This document shows positions 1 to 18,601 of a stretch of 64,000 nt of DNA, piece by piece; positions within the stretch are counted from its first letter, which is position 1, and every line of letters begins with the position of its first letter. The position numbers and the translations under genes are program-made. The stretch is taken from assembly GCA_947568835.1 (NCBI GenBank), contig OX387606.1, positions 9,672,001 through 9,736,000 on the forward strand. Direction: 5' to 3'. The stretch comes from Protonemura montana (Eukaryota > Arthropoda > Insecta > Plecoptera > Nemouridae). The notes under the pieces were generated by a model that made no database searches, had not been told where the DNA came from, and saw only the letters and a program-made list of their open reading frames with translations.

Positions 1-630
1 GCCTAGATCACTTTCCAGCCCACCTGTTTATGGCCAAATAAAGGTGTAATACGTATAAGGTGTCGTGAAGTGTGTTTCATTCAATATTATTGCTGGTTTG
101 CTGCCGGTCAATGGGCATCCCTCCCGCGTGCAGCATTCGCCCTCCCTCGTGTCTTTCATCACCTGAAGGTCGCCGCAAGACCAACAGTCATGCGCTGGTG
201 CGGCCTTCCTCCCTCGGCAAACACAGGTGGACATGCGCAGGAACAGGTAATCTGGCGCGACGGACGACCTGTACGACACTTTTCAAACACTTCAGGATGC
301 GAGTCAGCATCCTTTGATGACTCCTAATATTAAGGAGTTAGGCGTTAGCAACGTTGGCGGCATTTTTGGTTCTGGAAGCTGGTATTTTTTTCAAAATAGG
401 AAATTACCTCTCAAAATTAGCTTATTTGTATGACTTCAATGGTTAACTGCGTGGGAAATTATCTTGGATAATAGCAGTAAAGGTAATTTGTGGACCGAAT
501 CTTATGATTAATTGCAGTTGCAACAGTTTTTGACATGTTAGTAAGCACACAATTTTGAAAATATTGGAAACGCAATACCAAAATTGCACTTATTGTACGG
601 CATTTTTAATATTAAGAGTTAATTTAAATC
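1..630. other. No confirmed gene; possible Cys-rich exon at left edge
   Basis: Positions 28-279 are more GC-rich than the AT-rich DNA that follows. The minus-strand frame there has a regular cysteine pattern (CxC, about 11 residues, CxxC, about 13 residues, CC, 4 residues, C) that resembles a secreted or extracellular Cys-rich module. No start, signal peptide or clear splice partner can be assigned, because the window begins here. Positions 330-630 are AT-rich with no recognisable content. Confidence 0.2.
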
Positions 631-635
631 TTACT

Positions 636-820
636 GGTTTTTTGACCCATGTCTACTTTATCTAACCTTAGCTCTAGTTTTTACAAAAACTATTTGAACT
701 GGGTTTTGAATGCTAAGTGAAGAACAACTAAATTATCCAACGTTTCTTGACTTGTACCTGTTACTTTATCAAGGGTTAAAGCAGTCCTGACAATTTTCTG
801 ATAGCAAAAGAACAAAAGAT
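636..820. mobile_element. Penelope-like element terminal fragment
   Basis: This stretch of about 185 bp matches the outer arm of the inverted element at 34,184-35,571, with the same order of blocks (for example AACTGGGTTTTGAATGCTAA and then GCAGTCCTG). The two differ by scattered substitutions, and similarity fades after about 820, so this is an old truncated copy without coding sequence. The Penelope assignment is inherited from the better-preserved copy. Confidence 0.6.
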
Positions 821-3800
821 AATGAGATAACGCCAGTGAAGGAGAGAGTTCTTCCATGGCAATTGTTTTCAAATATTGTAAAGTTCTAAAATTCCACACT
901 CAAATATGGTTTTATTTTCAAAAATCCGATTTTTTGTGTTCATTTTGAACCGCATTAAAAATTGTACAAATCAGATACTTACTACTAAAATCAAACAAAT
1001 TCTTTTTGATTTCAGAACAAATTCCCCTACCTCCACCCATAATTATATGATGCACAACACAATAATATTGGTGGGATAAGACTTGACGAGCGTCCAATAA
1101 TATTGGTGGGCGCCTCATTATGCCAATCACGGTTGCCTAACTTGTTTTGCAAGTAAGCTCTTGAAGGGTAAGCCAGCACGTGATTGCACTAGTAAACTTA
1201 ACCAAAGCATGCCGCTAACGGCTTAGGGGCTAAAGCTTGAGTTATGAGATTGATAAGGAAGAGGCAAGACGTTGAGACCAAAGAAGACGCTGGAATAAGG
1301 GTCTAAACTTTGAGATGAGAATAAATTAATAACAAAGTTATCAGATACTTGAACATACTAAGCCTGGCTCATCTGTGAAATGCGGGCGAAAATCAGAACC
1401 TAACACTTCGATCGAGACACACGTGTCTTATACCAAGCCAACTGGCACCTCCACCGATTTTTTTTATTTAAGTATAACTTGGCACCTCCACCAAAAAAGC
1501 AGGATATGGCTCCTCCACCATTAAAATGTCTGACTTACCCATAACTTATCAATATTACTGAAAATTTTCAAACTGAAGCTTAATTGCGTACATTTTCGAA
1601 ATAAAGCATGCCACCTAGCTCATTTACCAGAAATATTGTTACAGCTATGAGGTAATTACAATGCATTCGATTATGGTCGCAAGTAGACCAATGGCCCCTC
1701 TAAATGGAGACAATGGCAAAACCTCATCACATGTGCAGATAAAGTATTTGATTCTGAAAGATACTTCCACCTGCCCAATGGAAGAAAACTGCTAAAACTG
1801 GTCGTCATTAGGTTTCTGCGTTATAGCTATACATTCGTGACATACCGGAACCGAGAAAAGCTTTTAGTAGTTTCATCAAAAAGCTGAAACGAGCCGCTTT
1901 AAAAAGCTTAAAACAAAACTGATAGGTCGCTGCATGGCATCTGGCTTTACAAAACACCGAAAACCTCGCCACGGCAATTCCCCTTCCACGCCGCGCATGG
2001 AATTTCGGTGCAAACAAAGCTATCTCGCCTCCACCGATTCGGGGGGGTGGCGGCGTGAGCTTGTTATGATTGCACCCCTTCTCGTCCCACTCTATATCCG
2101 CGCAACGCGGTGCGCACTCGATTTGAATCCTAGAGGATCATCCGGGATCAGCGCGGAATTGCGCGACTTTGCCAGTGGTCTCCCACTCCCTATGTTCTAT
2201 GTATTTCCCAGTGTGCCAAGCTGTATTGTCAACTTCCCAATGACTTGGGAAAATATGCCAGACGATAGTTCATAATAGGGGAAATATATCATATATTATT
2301 GCTCCCTGTTGTCGCTTTGCCTGTATTTCGTGACGTCGAAATATTATTTCGTATTATATATTCCGTGTATTTCGTTTCGTGTATTTCGATTAACAGTGAA
2401 GAGTTAGATAATTCGAAATAGCTTTTAGTGGTATAGTGTCAAGGGCTGTTTGCTTTTCTGGTAGTGCACAACTTGAGAAGGCGTGACATCTTCAATCTTT
2501 ACTGCGAAATTGCGAAATATTTAATTGCTTTACTGTATTTGAATGATATCTTGAAAGATGCTCGAATACAACCGTTGTGGCACCTCAAGGTACCACATAG
2601 TGTATTTTGAGTATTTAATTTGTGTTACTTAGATATGAATTATACTTCATAAACACAAATTAAAATGCTGGATTAGTCGTTAACTATACATCGCTTAGGT
2701 AGGCACTTAGGTTAAAAATGATGTAGGTAAGTAAGTTGTAGGCAGAATTAAAGGATTTTAATTTAATTAATTAATTTATTTATTTATTTAATAACATAGT
2801 TTGTGAACAATATCATTGTATAAACCGTGTCAATTTCATTACTCAAGATACTTTAATTGCTTGAAGCTCCATCAAATTTGGTGTCAGATAATATATCTTC
2901 TGATAGGCTTTTTACTCAAGAAAGTTTTAATTTGGTGCTGATAATTTAAATTTACCTACCACATATAATAACTATTTAAAAGTGCTCCACAAAAATGTTT
3001 TCTTAAATCGCAAACAATTATCACCGAAGTTTTCACCGAAATGACCGTCACAAAATAGTAAAACTCTTGTCCGGCCACCAACGGGAGGTCTTCCTCGTTG
3101 TCACTCGATCTGCACCGTTCCAAACAACATATGTCACTCATGTCACCCTGGCCGTCACTTATAAGTTGGATTTGTCCCGTACTACATTCCGATACCCCAC
3201 ACACACACCCATCCTAGCCAACACATGGCATGCATTAGCACGTGACATCCGATACGTTTCATTAAGACGCTTGACAACGCGTCAAAATCAAATCTCAACA
3301 GTTTCTTGCAAAGGTTTCTTGTGGGCTGGACGACAAGTCAGATTTGACGCTTCTGCTAGAATGTTTCTCTGTAGATATTGGTGGTTTAGGATATGAAATC
3401 GTAGAAGCCGTAATGTAACAAGATATTTTTTTAAACGATTCACAATGACATATTGGACAACTCTTAGCTGGCCTAGAAAATTGACGTCGTAAATGTGTAC
3501 GGATTCTTTTTGGTCGAGACAATCCTGTTCCCAAGGTGAATTTGAGGTAAAAATAAATTACTTTATCGTGTGACAAATACGTAGGATACCATTTAAAAAG
3601 CATAAGAAATAAGCAGGCCACCTTTACCTGCAACAAAACCTATTCCCATCGCATTTCTCATCGATTCACGAAAGTTACTTTTGATTTTTGAGAGTCTTCT
3701 TCCCTTCCTGCCATTTGTTGGGTCAAGTGGGATTAAAATTGGCTCGATCGAGTCCCAAAACCACCGGGCACTCGATGGCTAGGAATGCCCCCTCGACGCC

Positions 3801-4380
3801 CGCCGGGGAAGCTTTAGAAATTGCTAATCGACGCACAAAGGCGGGAATTTGCTCGAGTGTAGACCGCGGACACTTGAGTCAAACCATGGATTTTCACTTT
3901 TCAAGCCCCCTACCACTGCCAAAAAGGGAGCAAAACCCACCCTCGCTCCTCTAGATGCAGAAACTTTGCGATTGTTAATGATAAGCAGATGATCCGAAGC
4001 TAAACTGGCCGTAAGCTGGCCGTTTATAAAACCATTGTTGCGGAAACTTGAAACTGTCTCCTTTTCAAATTTGTCGATGACAGCAATGAAAGTTTCGAAT
4101 CAGAGACATTTCTGGAACTGACAACATGAGCTCTTGATCAAAAATACCTGGACCACTTTCGGGGTTACCATTATTCCCATTTCAGCCTAGAATTCGTTCT
4201 ATAAACTTCGAAAAAAAACCCGCATAGATTTCTGATTTTATTTCTGTTCACTTGCGAACACAGTAGAAATACTCCAGCACTCACGTGTTCGCTTGCACAG
4301 CACTGCAGAGAGTTGGAATGAGTAACTCCTAATTGTGTTATTTTGTTGCATAAAATTAAGTGCTCTGTAGCTCGACTGTT
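821..4380. other. Gene-free stretch with small repeats
   Basis: I see no convincing exon. Small features: two copies of CAATAATATTGGTGGG (about 1,062 and 1,095), several short CACCTCCACC-like repeats between 1,445 and 1,520 and again near 2,026, and an ATTT-rich run near 2,765-2,795. Short open frames at 1,934-2,275, 3,067-3,396 and 3,688-3,954 have no recognisable domain or plausible splice context. Confidence 0.5.
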
Positions 4381-4413
4381 CCCCGTGAAATTGATTGGGT
4401 TCGTCCCTCGGCT

Positions 4414-4475
4414 CCGATGTAAATCGCTCGATCGCTGACGGCGAGGCTCAGCGATCGCGCGCGATGTAAAAACCG
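4414..4475. repeat. GC-rich hairpin flanked by direct repeats
   Basis: A perfect 10-bp inverted repeat (CGATCGCTGA at 4,429-4,438, TCAGCGATCG at 4,448-4,457) surrounds a 9-nt loop. Direct repeats of CGATGTAAA lie on both sides (about 4,414 and 4,462). The stretch is CpG-rich compared with its surroundings. It could be a regulatory site, a promoter island or a small transposon scar. Confidence 0.5.
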
Positions 4476-4479
4476 TTGG

Positions 4480-7400
4480 AAATATGGAGAGCCAAATCTC
4501 ATTAGCAGCTGCGCCGAGTGGTTTTCGTATTTATTCAGGATAAAAGAGGATCTTTTGTTATCTTAATTGTAATGTTTCGTGAGGCCAATGAGTTTGATAA
4601 TGCACGGCGGATATACGAATTTTCTCTCCATCTCTCTTGTACTACAGGTAAATCAACGCGCTGAAATCGTACTGAAAATGATTGCATAAAATCGTCTAAT
4701 TTCCCTTTATCCCTAATAAATTTAGCATGCAGATCTGACGACTAGTCGCATGTTTATATACACAGTGCATCCCTCACTCTATAGAAAAAAATCGCTCGAT
4801 GAAACTCGCGGCATGGGAAAAACGCAGCATGGCAGGGACACCAAACATCCATCACGGCAGATGTAAGCCATCACCTCGACTTCACCATCCAACCTTCAGC
4901 GCTAAAATTAAATTTGGTCCAACTTTCTTGCCGTCGCGGCAGTGTTCTACGGCGGGCAGCCAGGCGACCAGTGGCGCCCCTTCGAATCCGGGGATAGCCC
5001 ATGAAACGCGACATCGTACAATCACTTCCAGAAAAATCGAAATTCACAGATTCATGCAGAATTCTGCATGATTTTTGTAAACTGAATTCAAAAAATAGAA
5101 TGGAAGCGAACATTTGGAAATTAATGTTGGCAAAATTAGAAAAAGGTTATATATCTGCAATATTTCAGGTATGTCAAGCTTTAGGAGGAGCGTTACAAAC
5201 GTCTTTTTTTAATCTTCAGAAGTTATTTACCTCCCAATCCATGGAGTGATTGCTAACAAGCCTTTTCTGGCAGGGAGTTGTATAATTTCTCTGACCGTAA
5301 AGCCAAGGAAATATGGGCCTAAACCGATACGAAGCTAAAAATGATAAGAAAACTATTCTTTTCGATCGCCACCACAGCGTTAGGCGCACGCCTTCAGCTC
5401 AAGGTCTAAGCACTTTGCTGCCGGATGGAAGGGGGAGGGGGCTAAGCTGGGCCCTGACAGTTACGCCACTGCTAGCGTCGCGACGCTCGCACTGTCAGCG
5501 CTAATTTTAAGTCAAAACAAAACGAGTTCGACACACGGAAGAATCGCCCAGCTAATGCGTCTGGAACATGACAGGCACACGACACAAGTAATTTTCTATT
5601 CAGATAAATTATCTTGCAGGCGAGCTGTGCGGCAGCGGTATAATGGATCTCAACGCCTTTCATTTTGTCAAACCTAATTGAAACGTGACAGACTCGCTTT
5701 CGAAACCGATTAGAAGAAGCCGGGACAAAAACTTGCGCGTTCGTTTGCTGAATTTCAAAGAAAACGCGTATTTGTGTTTTGACACGCCGCGAGTTTAATC
5801 GATCGCTTGTCACACCGTTAAATAAAACCCATCGAACATCGATCTAGAACTATCGCCACGAATATAAAAGTTAAGAAGCAAAAGAAAATATTTTTCTATG
5901 CCCGGCTGCCATTACTCCATTACGTCCGGTATCTGTTTGGACAGCACGTTAAACGACCATTAGAGAACACTATTATCATAAATTATACTTATAACACGAC
6001 GGGACAGGTATTCAAATTTATCAGGTGCGTTACCGAAAACTCATTGCGGTCACTTCTTCAATAATTCTTCGGTAAACGAAGTTCTCGCGATAAAGTTGAA
6101 ATATCGTTAAGATAACAAAAGCGATGTGTTGTTATTAAGGGTGGCTTCTCGTATCGTGTGTTCTTTTAGAGGCACGTATACGAGGCGGGATCCAACGTGA
6201 AGGGGCGACAGACCATAGCCAAAGTGTACCCGCGTCTTTTCTTTTGGGCGGCCATCGCTCGTTCTTAGTTCGATTTCAATTGTCTAACGAGTAGATGGAG
6301 GTGGCCGGGGTCTAGCCTTTAAGCTGTGCATGTTTCTCTTCAATTTGATTTCAGCTACCGGACTTTTTCTGTAAGGGCATGTTTTATGATCATAGAAAAG
6401 TTGCAATTTCCATGTATGCACTTTTTTGTGTGTCACAAATTATGTTACCTACAAGAAATGTTCTTTTCTAACAAGCTTTTTTTGTGTATGTTTCATATTG
6501 CTGCCAGCATGAAAGTCTTCCATTTATCCTCATTTATCAGCTTTATTTTTTTTTTTTATTATTTTTTTTTTTTACATTTTAAATCTATCTGAAATCTAAT
6601 CAGTTTAAATAAATATAATTGTTTAGTTAGTTTGTTCTTTTTTACTACACTTTTTTGCAGTCGCAGTTACAATGTTCTTCTGTATAAATGTTTAGCCGGT
6701 TATAGATTTTATAAATTGTTGTGTTATCTTAAAAAAAAATCATATATCAATTAAGCTAATTTTAAGCGCACTTAGCTAATAGCTAAGTTTTCCACTTGTT
6801 ACACCCATAGATACATCGCGATAACATAATAAAGCTGAGTCTAGAAGCTCTGTCAGACGATCTCAGCATCTCCATGGCTACTTAAAGAATCTCCCAGTGG
6901 ATCTCATAGACTTGATAGTAATTTTTGTATCCCAAGTTTGCCACGAAAATGATTATCTTGGAAAAATGTCAGAAAACCTAGTTGTGTAAAAATGTTTGTA
7001 ATGTTGTGAACAAAACACGCGGTTTCTATGGAAATCGAGGCTTGCACTAATGACAAATAAGCCACGAGCCAAGGAAACGAAAGTAAAAATTTGAAACAGG
7101 AAGCTCTAGCAATGCCAGCTTGGCATCTTCTAATTGCGCCTGAAGTTTTCTTGGAGATAATAAAATGCATCTTGAAAAGTGACAGCTAGACCGGTAATGA
7201 GCGACATCCTTGTAACTGCACTAATGGTGCATTGCACAACGTAATGCACTCAAGTGTGACTTTGTTCGCTAAGATACTGTCGCAAATAACGGATATTTCA
7301 CTGCAGTTATACATGACGGTGCGAATTTCCTCAACATGGAAAACTTCGGAAAAAATAGCGAGATAATTTCATGGTTACAATTCGAATAGTTTGTGTTACA

Positions 7401-10400
7401 GTAAATAACAGCACTGACTTTATAAGTATTATGGTCAGAGGGCCAGCGTTACTGTTAAATGTTCTGCTGAGCAAACGAGCCGTTAACACATCGTAACGGA
7501 GGATGATACCCGATGGCGCTTGCGGCTGTCCTTTTTAACAAAACCTATCGTTGAATTGTATATCAATTGTTGAAGTTAGTAATAACACAGGTTAATTGGG
7601 TGTAAACCAGTCTCAAATGCGAGTAATCTGCGAGAAATAACGAAATTTCTTAACACTCGAAACGATGGTGACTTCACCTATTGGCATTTTCCATTTTTGT
7701 CGGTGAAGAAGTCATTTGGCGGCAATCTTTCGCAAGGACAGTTTAACATTAGCGCTCTGTTAGGACGATTAGTCATATACGAATAAAAACGCAAGTACAC
7801 ACAATGTTGATCAACGACTACTGCAACTGTGTATACTTTGTATTAAAATTATGTTGTCGCTGGTAAATTATGCGTGTGATGGCAAACCCTCGTTTAAATT
7901 AATTCGATGGGCTGAGAGTTTAACACATTCTTAATACGACGGAAATTATGCGAAAGAAGAAATATCAAAAACGATTTTCTTGCCAGAAACAACAAAAATG
8001 TATTTCCTTTCAAATTATTTTTATACATATTATATACACGTTATAAACAGTATTTTTAGCAATGTCCAGTGTTGGCACTTACCCTAATGTTCAAGCTGTC
8101 ACGAGATGAGAAAACTTCCTGATATTTGTATGAAAACTGCACTCATCAAGAAAGAAAAGAAATTATTTAATAATTGGACCTTCATACAGGTCAGCCCTCC
8201 GAGAAAACTTTGGACACATTCTTTAGAATAAGTTATCAAATTTTAGTCAAAATCGAACTTAATTTATTTTTCTAGAATCATGTCCGAGATTTGTATCAGA
8301 TTTTCAGAAATCATGAGTTTGTCACGTAGAGAATAAAGTGTAATATTATAGTTGTCAGTGGTAATTTTTTTTTAATTCTCATAAATTTCTGATGCCTATT
8401 TTATAAAATAGTTTTTAGTTTACTTGTAAGGTGGAAGACCATGTATGTATAAATAAATATTTAATATAAAGTAAAAAAAAGTATTTAATTATATAATTAT
8501 GATATTTAAAAATATGTAGGTATGTATATAATCTATGATTTTCCTTCTTAGTGCAATTTTTGTGGACCTCACGATTTTGAAAGATAAAGACAATTATAAT
8601 CATTTTTGTTATTGAGTTTATTTCATTCATTGGAAATAACATGTATAAAACATGTAGTTAAGTAGTATTTAACTAGTTAGGTAATATTAAACAACTCGGT
8701 GAAGGTCTTACTTGCGCGAATGTTATTTTCCGACAGCCCGGGCGCAAGTAAAATTTGTTATTCCACATGTTAACCAACTTATTCTAAACCACACCACACA
8801 TTAATGGCATGTATTACCATCAAATATAACCCAAAAATTCTTTTCCGACTGCAATGCTCTAAAAACTAATTTATCTTTCACATCATAGTATAATTCATGA
8901 ACATGATAAACTGCATCACGCTAGAATGCCACGAGCAAGCTCATGTGAGCAGCGGAGGCTGCTATATTTGCCACGAAAGGTTAGTACGTAGCATATAGTT
9001 ACCGATATAAAAAGTGATTTACTGGCTCGACAAAATGTTCCTGTAAGCTGGTTACGTTTGTTGTTGTTGGCGTTTAGCACTCCTGGCGTTTAATTCGGCG
9101 AGTTGGTTTCCAACTTGCTCTGCGCCACTGAAGGGCTGTGAGGTAAATATATACTTGCGAGCTTTGATGAAGAGGTAAGTGGTGTGCGGTGTTCATTCGC
9201 TTTAGAGTTCAGATGACGGCCAAAACTATTCAATTATTCACTTTTTATTGCTCATAGCTGGTCCAGTGACTGTAAATTTAAATCTTTAAATCTTCAAATG
9301 TACAATTGTTTAGATCACATATTAGATAATTTAATATGTGTTGACACTGAAGTGCCATAGAGTAGATTCAAAGCCACCCGGAATTTTCAAATGGAGTACC
9401 GATATCAATTACAGATTATAAAGACTAAAAAACCCCGAAATAGTACCGAAAGTATGAAGAGAAGCAAAATTGACTTTGAATTTATATATTGGAGTCTCGT
9501 CCGCTAGATAGATGATACCATTTTTAATTGTAGGTACTATTTTTATTTGTTTATTGAGCTGACGTTCCCGATATAATGTCTCATTATCAATCGGAAATAA
9601 ATTGAAATTTAATTGAATTGAGTTTCAAATACGAATTTATTTCCACTATCTCTTAATGAAATTTAATTTGGAAACTTCTCTCACTGAATAGACTTTAGGT
9701 AGTTTAAAATACCTTATGCTTGTTTTTATGCTGCACATTATCGCACCAGAATAGCAAATATTTGTGCACACGTTTGTTTCATTTGCGCATAAAATGGCTA
9801 TACAACTTTACGTGCGAGTTGTGCGGCGATAGTTTATTTGTGTTGTGACAGATTAGAATTACACGGGTAGTAAAGTTTGGCCACGTTGAAAGGTTTGCCG
9901 GGCCGACGCGTTCCCCAAACATCGGTGCCCTCCAACATCAACAGCGGGCGAGAAAAATTATCTCCCCGTTAATTTGCCGACAGCCGTCCACGTGCTCTCT
10001 CCCATTCCCCCCCTCTACGGTTTTTAGTCGCTTCAAAATGTAGGTGTTCACTTGGAGTTTTGAAGACTTTTTTCAAATGTGGAAATCAAGAATTAATAGT
10101 CTTCTTTCTTCTGAACCTCTCTATTTAGTTTGTTAAATCACTGGAAGATTTTATTTTGTGTCATTATAATCTTAATATGGTTTTTACCAGCGCCACTCAA
10201 TCATTCAATCAATAAAACAATTTAAAAAATATATGTGTTATTTTTTTCCAATCGGTACTAGAATACTTTAAAGCCCATTCGTGCCCACCCTGTAATTTAA
10301 ATCATGATTTGTTGACGGTATTGACACTTCCCCATTATTTTTCTAACCCAACACGTCCATGTTATCTTGATTCGGTAAGCAGTTCAAAATGGTTAGTCTC

Positions 10401-13400
10401 GTTACATTTAACACCTTTGAAATCATGAATACCAAATGAAACATTTCAGCGGTCTAAAATTCAAACAATAGTAGCTCACACAGAACCTTCCATTAAAACA
10501 TTAATTGAGCGTGAAACGTGGCAAACAGCTTTGAGGTACACTACGGCTGTACATATAACTGGCGGCACTCAATTTCATCCGAAATGCAAAGAACCCGATG
10601 ACGACGACGCCGACGATGACGATAATAATAATAGTGGTCGTGCGGTCGGTCCAATCATTTTACCATCAGTGTCTATATAGTCTAGAATCGCACACAAAGA
10701 CTTGTGATAATATTTACCTTAGCTTTATTGTACTAAATGGGGTGGGCTCCGCGTACACTCAAAGTATAACGCGCATGGCGAGCTGGAAAATGGCATCCAC
10801 GCCGGACAAAGTGGAAGCTGGCGGACATTGAATTCAGCCATCAGCTATAATGCTTTGTGTCAATTGTGCACACCCCGAGAGTTGTCCAGAGAATAACTCA
10901 ATTGGACACAACTTGGCATGTAGATGGTGTGTAGGCGCCATTGCTGATTTAATTGATCGAATGCATGCGCGAACCATTGTGGTAGTTTGATGGTAAATAT
11001 AGATGATATATCTTCCTCTTTGCTATCTAATAATAATATTTCAAGAAGCTGGACACGGCTATCGAAAAGAATGCTATGAAAACACACTGGTATGAGATAG
11101 AAAAGCGGTAGCTGTAACTTTGCTATTGGCATGTCAGGACTCTGCAGGCTTATAACGTGGTAGGTACTTTTATCAGTAACTATACAGTACAGCTATACGT
11201 ACTGTCCCTATGAGAAAATGAAAATTTAGTTTGTGAACTCTAGCTTGACAATGTAATTGTCAATTTCTAAATTAGCTTTTGGAAGCTGTTGGTTTTCAAT
11301 TATAGAATTGATTCTCTTCTATGTTAATTGCACTCTAGAAAACCAATCGAATGAATTCTCACCTAGATCTAAACACAAACATGACTGTGAATATGATGAT
11401 TTATTTCGGCATTTCCTTACCTTAGGTACTGAAAGTTTGTAGTTTGCTTTAGTAGACTCTTTCTTGTGTCTTGGAGATCAAAGGTTCACCTTCAATACAC
11501 TTTCACTACTCATTGCCTTCACTTCACCAAAAAAATAACCCAAATACCATATTTTTAACGCAATTATGAAAAAACAGCGTGGTCCTAATAAGAACTTTAC
11601 GAACAAAAGTCCGTTAATCACAACCGCATTTTTAGTTACCAGAACGAACTGAAACGGTAGGAATGCGAACTATAAAAGTCGAGCGCACGTTTAAACCACT
11701 AAAAGCCATTAAAAGTCATTAAAAACTCAGAGCTAGCGATCGAATCATATACCCTTAACCCTAATTACCCAACCCAGTTTCCACTACTAAAGTACCTACC
11801 CAAAGAAGACTATTTTAACCAATATTTAACAACCCAGCAGGTCAATAACACGGATTTATTTGTTTAGATATGCAATTACATAATGCTCTTAAAATTCACG
11901 TCCACCCGTGGCTACAAATAACCAATAACATGGCACTCGCTACATTTTGCTCGCATGATATTTAATAATAATAGCCCACGAATAATGATTCATCGCTAAT
12001 AATTGTGCAAAAGTGCATCTACATTGCATGCTGCTCACCACTGCATGCGCGGACAATTTCCTGTGACTTGTTGTTTGTACTGTAAACAGGATTTGGCATA
12101 GCGCTGTGTTTTCTCTCAACACATGCCGACAGCTGGCCCTCAGGATTATTGGGAATATCCCCTTGTCGCATGCAGGACGCAATATAACGTACACCTAGGC
12201 CGATGTAGGTAGACCTAGTATGCGAACATTGGCCATTATATTAAAGCCAAGGGCTAGCTAGGAGCCATAACCCCAACTGACCACTCTGGAATGAGCTATA
12301 GTGCTACATGTTTTGTATGCGTGGTGAACCTGCAACGTTTCCCAGGCGTGATCGTGAAATTAATTAGATTATTTGATGACAGGGGTTGGGGTTATATAAT
12401 ACCACGGCCACGTAAATTGCTATGCAGAGAGATGTGGGATAACATTGTCCCATAAAAATTATTACGATAACGATATGATATCGGTGGTGCCGTTCGTTGC
12501 AAATGTGGTAAAAGATTAATTTCTGGTCAGTTTCACTCAGAAATCAGAAGCGTATTTTTTAAAGAGCGTACATAAAAACGGTCGTTCCTACTTTGAAAAG
12601 GATAGGAAATCATTTTGAATACGATTGAATTTAATGCAACAATAACAACGTCCAGTTATCTGAGTGGTACACCTGTATACCCACCTATAGTAAAATCTTT
12701 GTTTCCAGTATTCCCACTTTTTATTTTTCTTGCAGAAAAAAACATTGTGCAAAACATCGGAGTGAACGGTCGAGAGTTTCGCTGCCTGGAAGAGGGTTGC
12801 TTTTCAATCGGCAAATGTAACTACCGAGAAATGATTCGGATCCCCTACGTCAGACCCTCGGGCAGGACGTTGTAGGAGCAAAATGTATTCATCGCTCTTA
12901 ATTGCTTTCCCGACATTTTTGCATAACGCTGTGAGTGACCATCGGGCAATTTCGAAGAGGCCAATTGTGCTAGAAAAATACCACAGAATGTTCGAAGCAA
13001 GTGTGTTTCCCCTGAAAATAAAACAAATAATAATGTGTTTCTCCTCTCTATAGAATTTTTCTGCAAATATACCGTTTTGCTATACAGTGCTGCCATATAA
13101 AATACATGCACACGTCTGTTCGTGACTCAATAGGTTGGCTAATTTATGTTTATTAGCAGATGCGCCCTCAAAATGCCGACATAGGAAATGCCCTTGCCGC
13201 CAAAGAAAGCCCTCAATCGCACCGCAAATCCTTCTGGAAGAAGAGGATTAAGTTCCACCTCTCTGGACCCGGAACTGCTGGAATTTTAAGTAGGAGGATT
13301 AACCAGGGAGAGTGTTGACAACTGCTGTGCTGGGAATATGATACAGATTATGCAGATTACTTTGACGATCATAGAACACGAGAAAATATTAATGTTTCAC

Positions 13401-13988
13401 CATTTTTATTGATTTGTTTGAAAATGTGGCAAGGTCGTTTGAATAATCGAAGAACACCACGTTTTAAATACATTATTGACATTGACGACAATTGCGACAA
13501 TGACATTGACAAAATGCATCTTTCTTATTGGCAAGGTACCAACTGGAAATTAATTTTGTCCGATTTTGATTGTTTGATTAATCCAAGGATTTTTTGGGAC
13601 TGCACCGAGTGGGATGATTTTCCGATTTGAAAATAATTCGGATACATTAAATAAACCCGTTTTTTTTTTGCATGTCAAGATACACCTTGAGTTTGTTATT
13701 GAATACTAATGTAATATTTTCTCGAAGACACTTTTGTGGGTGTGGGGTTTCCAGTGCACGATATGTGATCAAATCACAACTCATCAAACTCTGTGATGCC
13801 ATAAGCCATGTTAAAACATACAAAATTTCCCACCAAACAGCAACAGAGAATACTATGCTGCCATCTATCGAATCATCGATGGATGTTGAGAAGTCACATC
13901 TGATTTTGATAGATCTACATAACCTCAAAAATGTCCTGACCAGTGTGATATTGGAAGATGATGAAACATCGGCTTAACAATAAATAAA
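4480..13988. other. Long stretch without a recognised gene
   Basis: About 9.5 kb of mostly AT-rich sequence. Visible items: a perfect 20-bp palindrome at 5,052-5,071, a T-rich run near 6,546-6,574, and a GAC/GAT/AAT microsatellite-like run near 10,597-10,635. A possible orphan exon at 13,158-13,317 (+) has an acceptor-like AG before ATG and reads a 52-residue basic peptide. Open frames at 12,615-12,875 and 13,409-13,630 have no recognisable motif. The region may hold regulatory DNA or a long intron of a gene outside the window. Confidence 0.4.
5052..5071. repeat. Perfect 20-bp palindrome
   Basis: TCATGCAGAATTCTGCATGA equals its own reverse complement. It may be a dimeric transcription-factor site or chance. 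No copy was noticed elsewhere in the window. Confidence 0.7.
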
Positions 13989-18501
<4,513 letters not shown>

Positions 18502-18589
18502 CTTCTCTACCAAACCAGATAGAATTGAATAGTCATTTTGTTGTTAATTGAAATTATTATTAAAATTCTTGTAAGGTATTTTATTTGTA

Positions 18590-18595
18590 AATAAA
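18590..18595 (+). promoter_or_regulatory. Polyadenylation signal of the m-AAA protease gene
   Basis: AATAAA lies about 90 bp past the stop codon in a T-rich 3' region, the expected place for the cleavage signal. Confidence 0.6.
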
Positions 18596-18601
18596 GTTTG
18601 T

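Noticed and set aside
13647..13977. Opposed open frames just before the m-AAA protease gene
   Set aside because: Both strands are open over the same stretch with no motif. One is a shadow at most and neither shows a splice partner.
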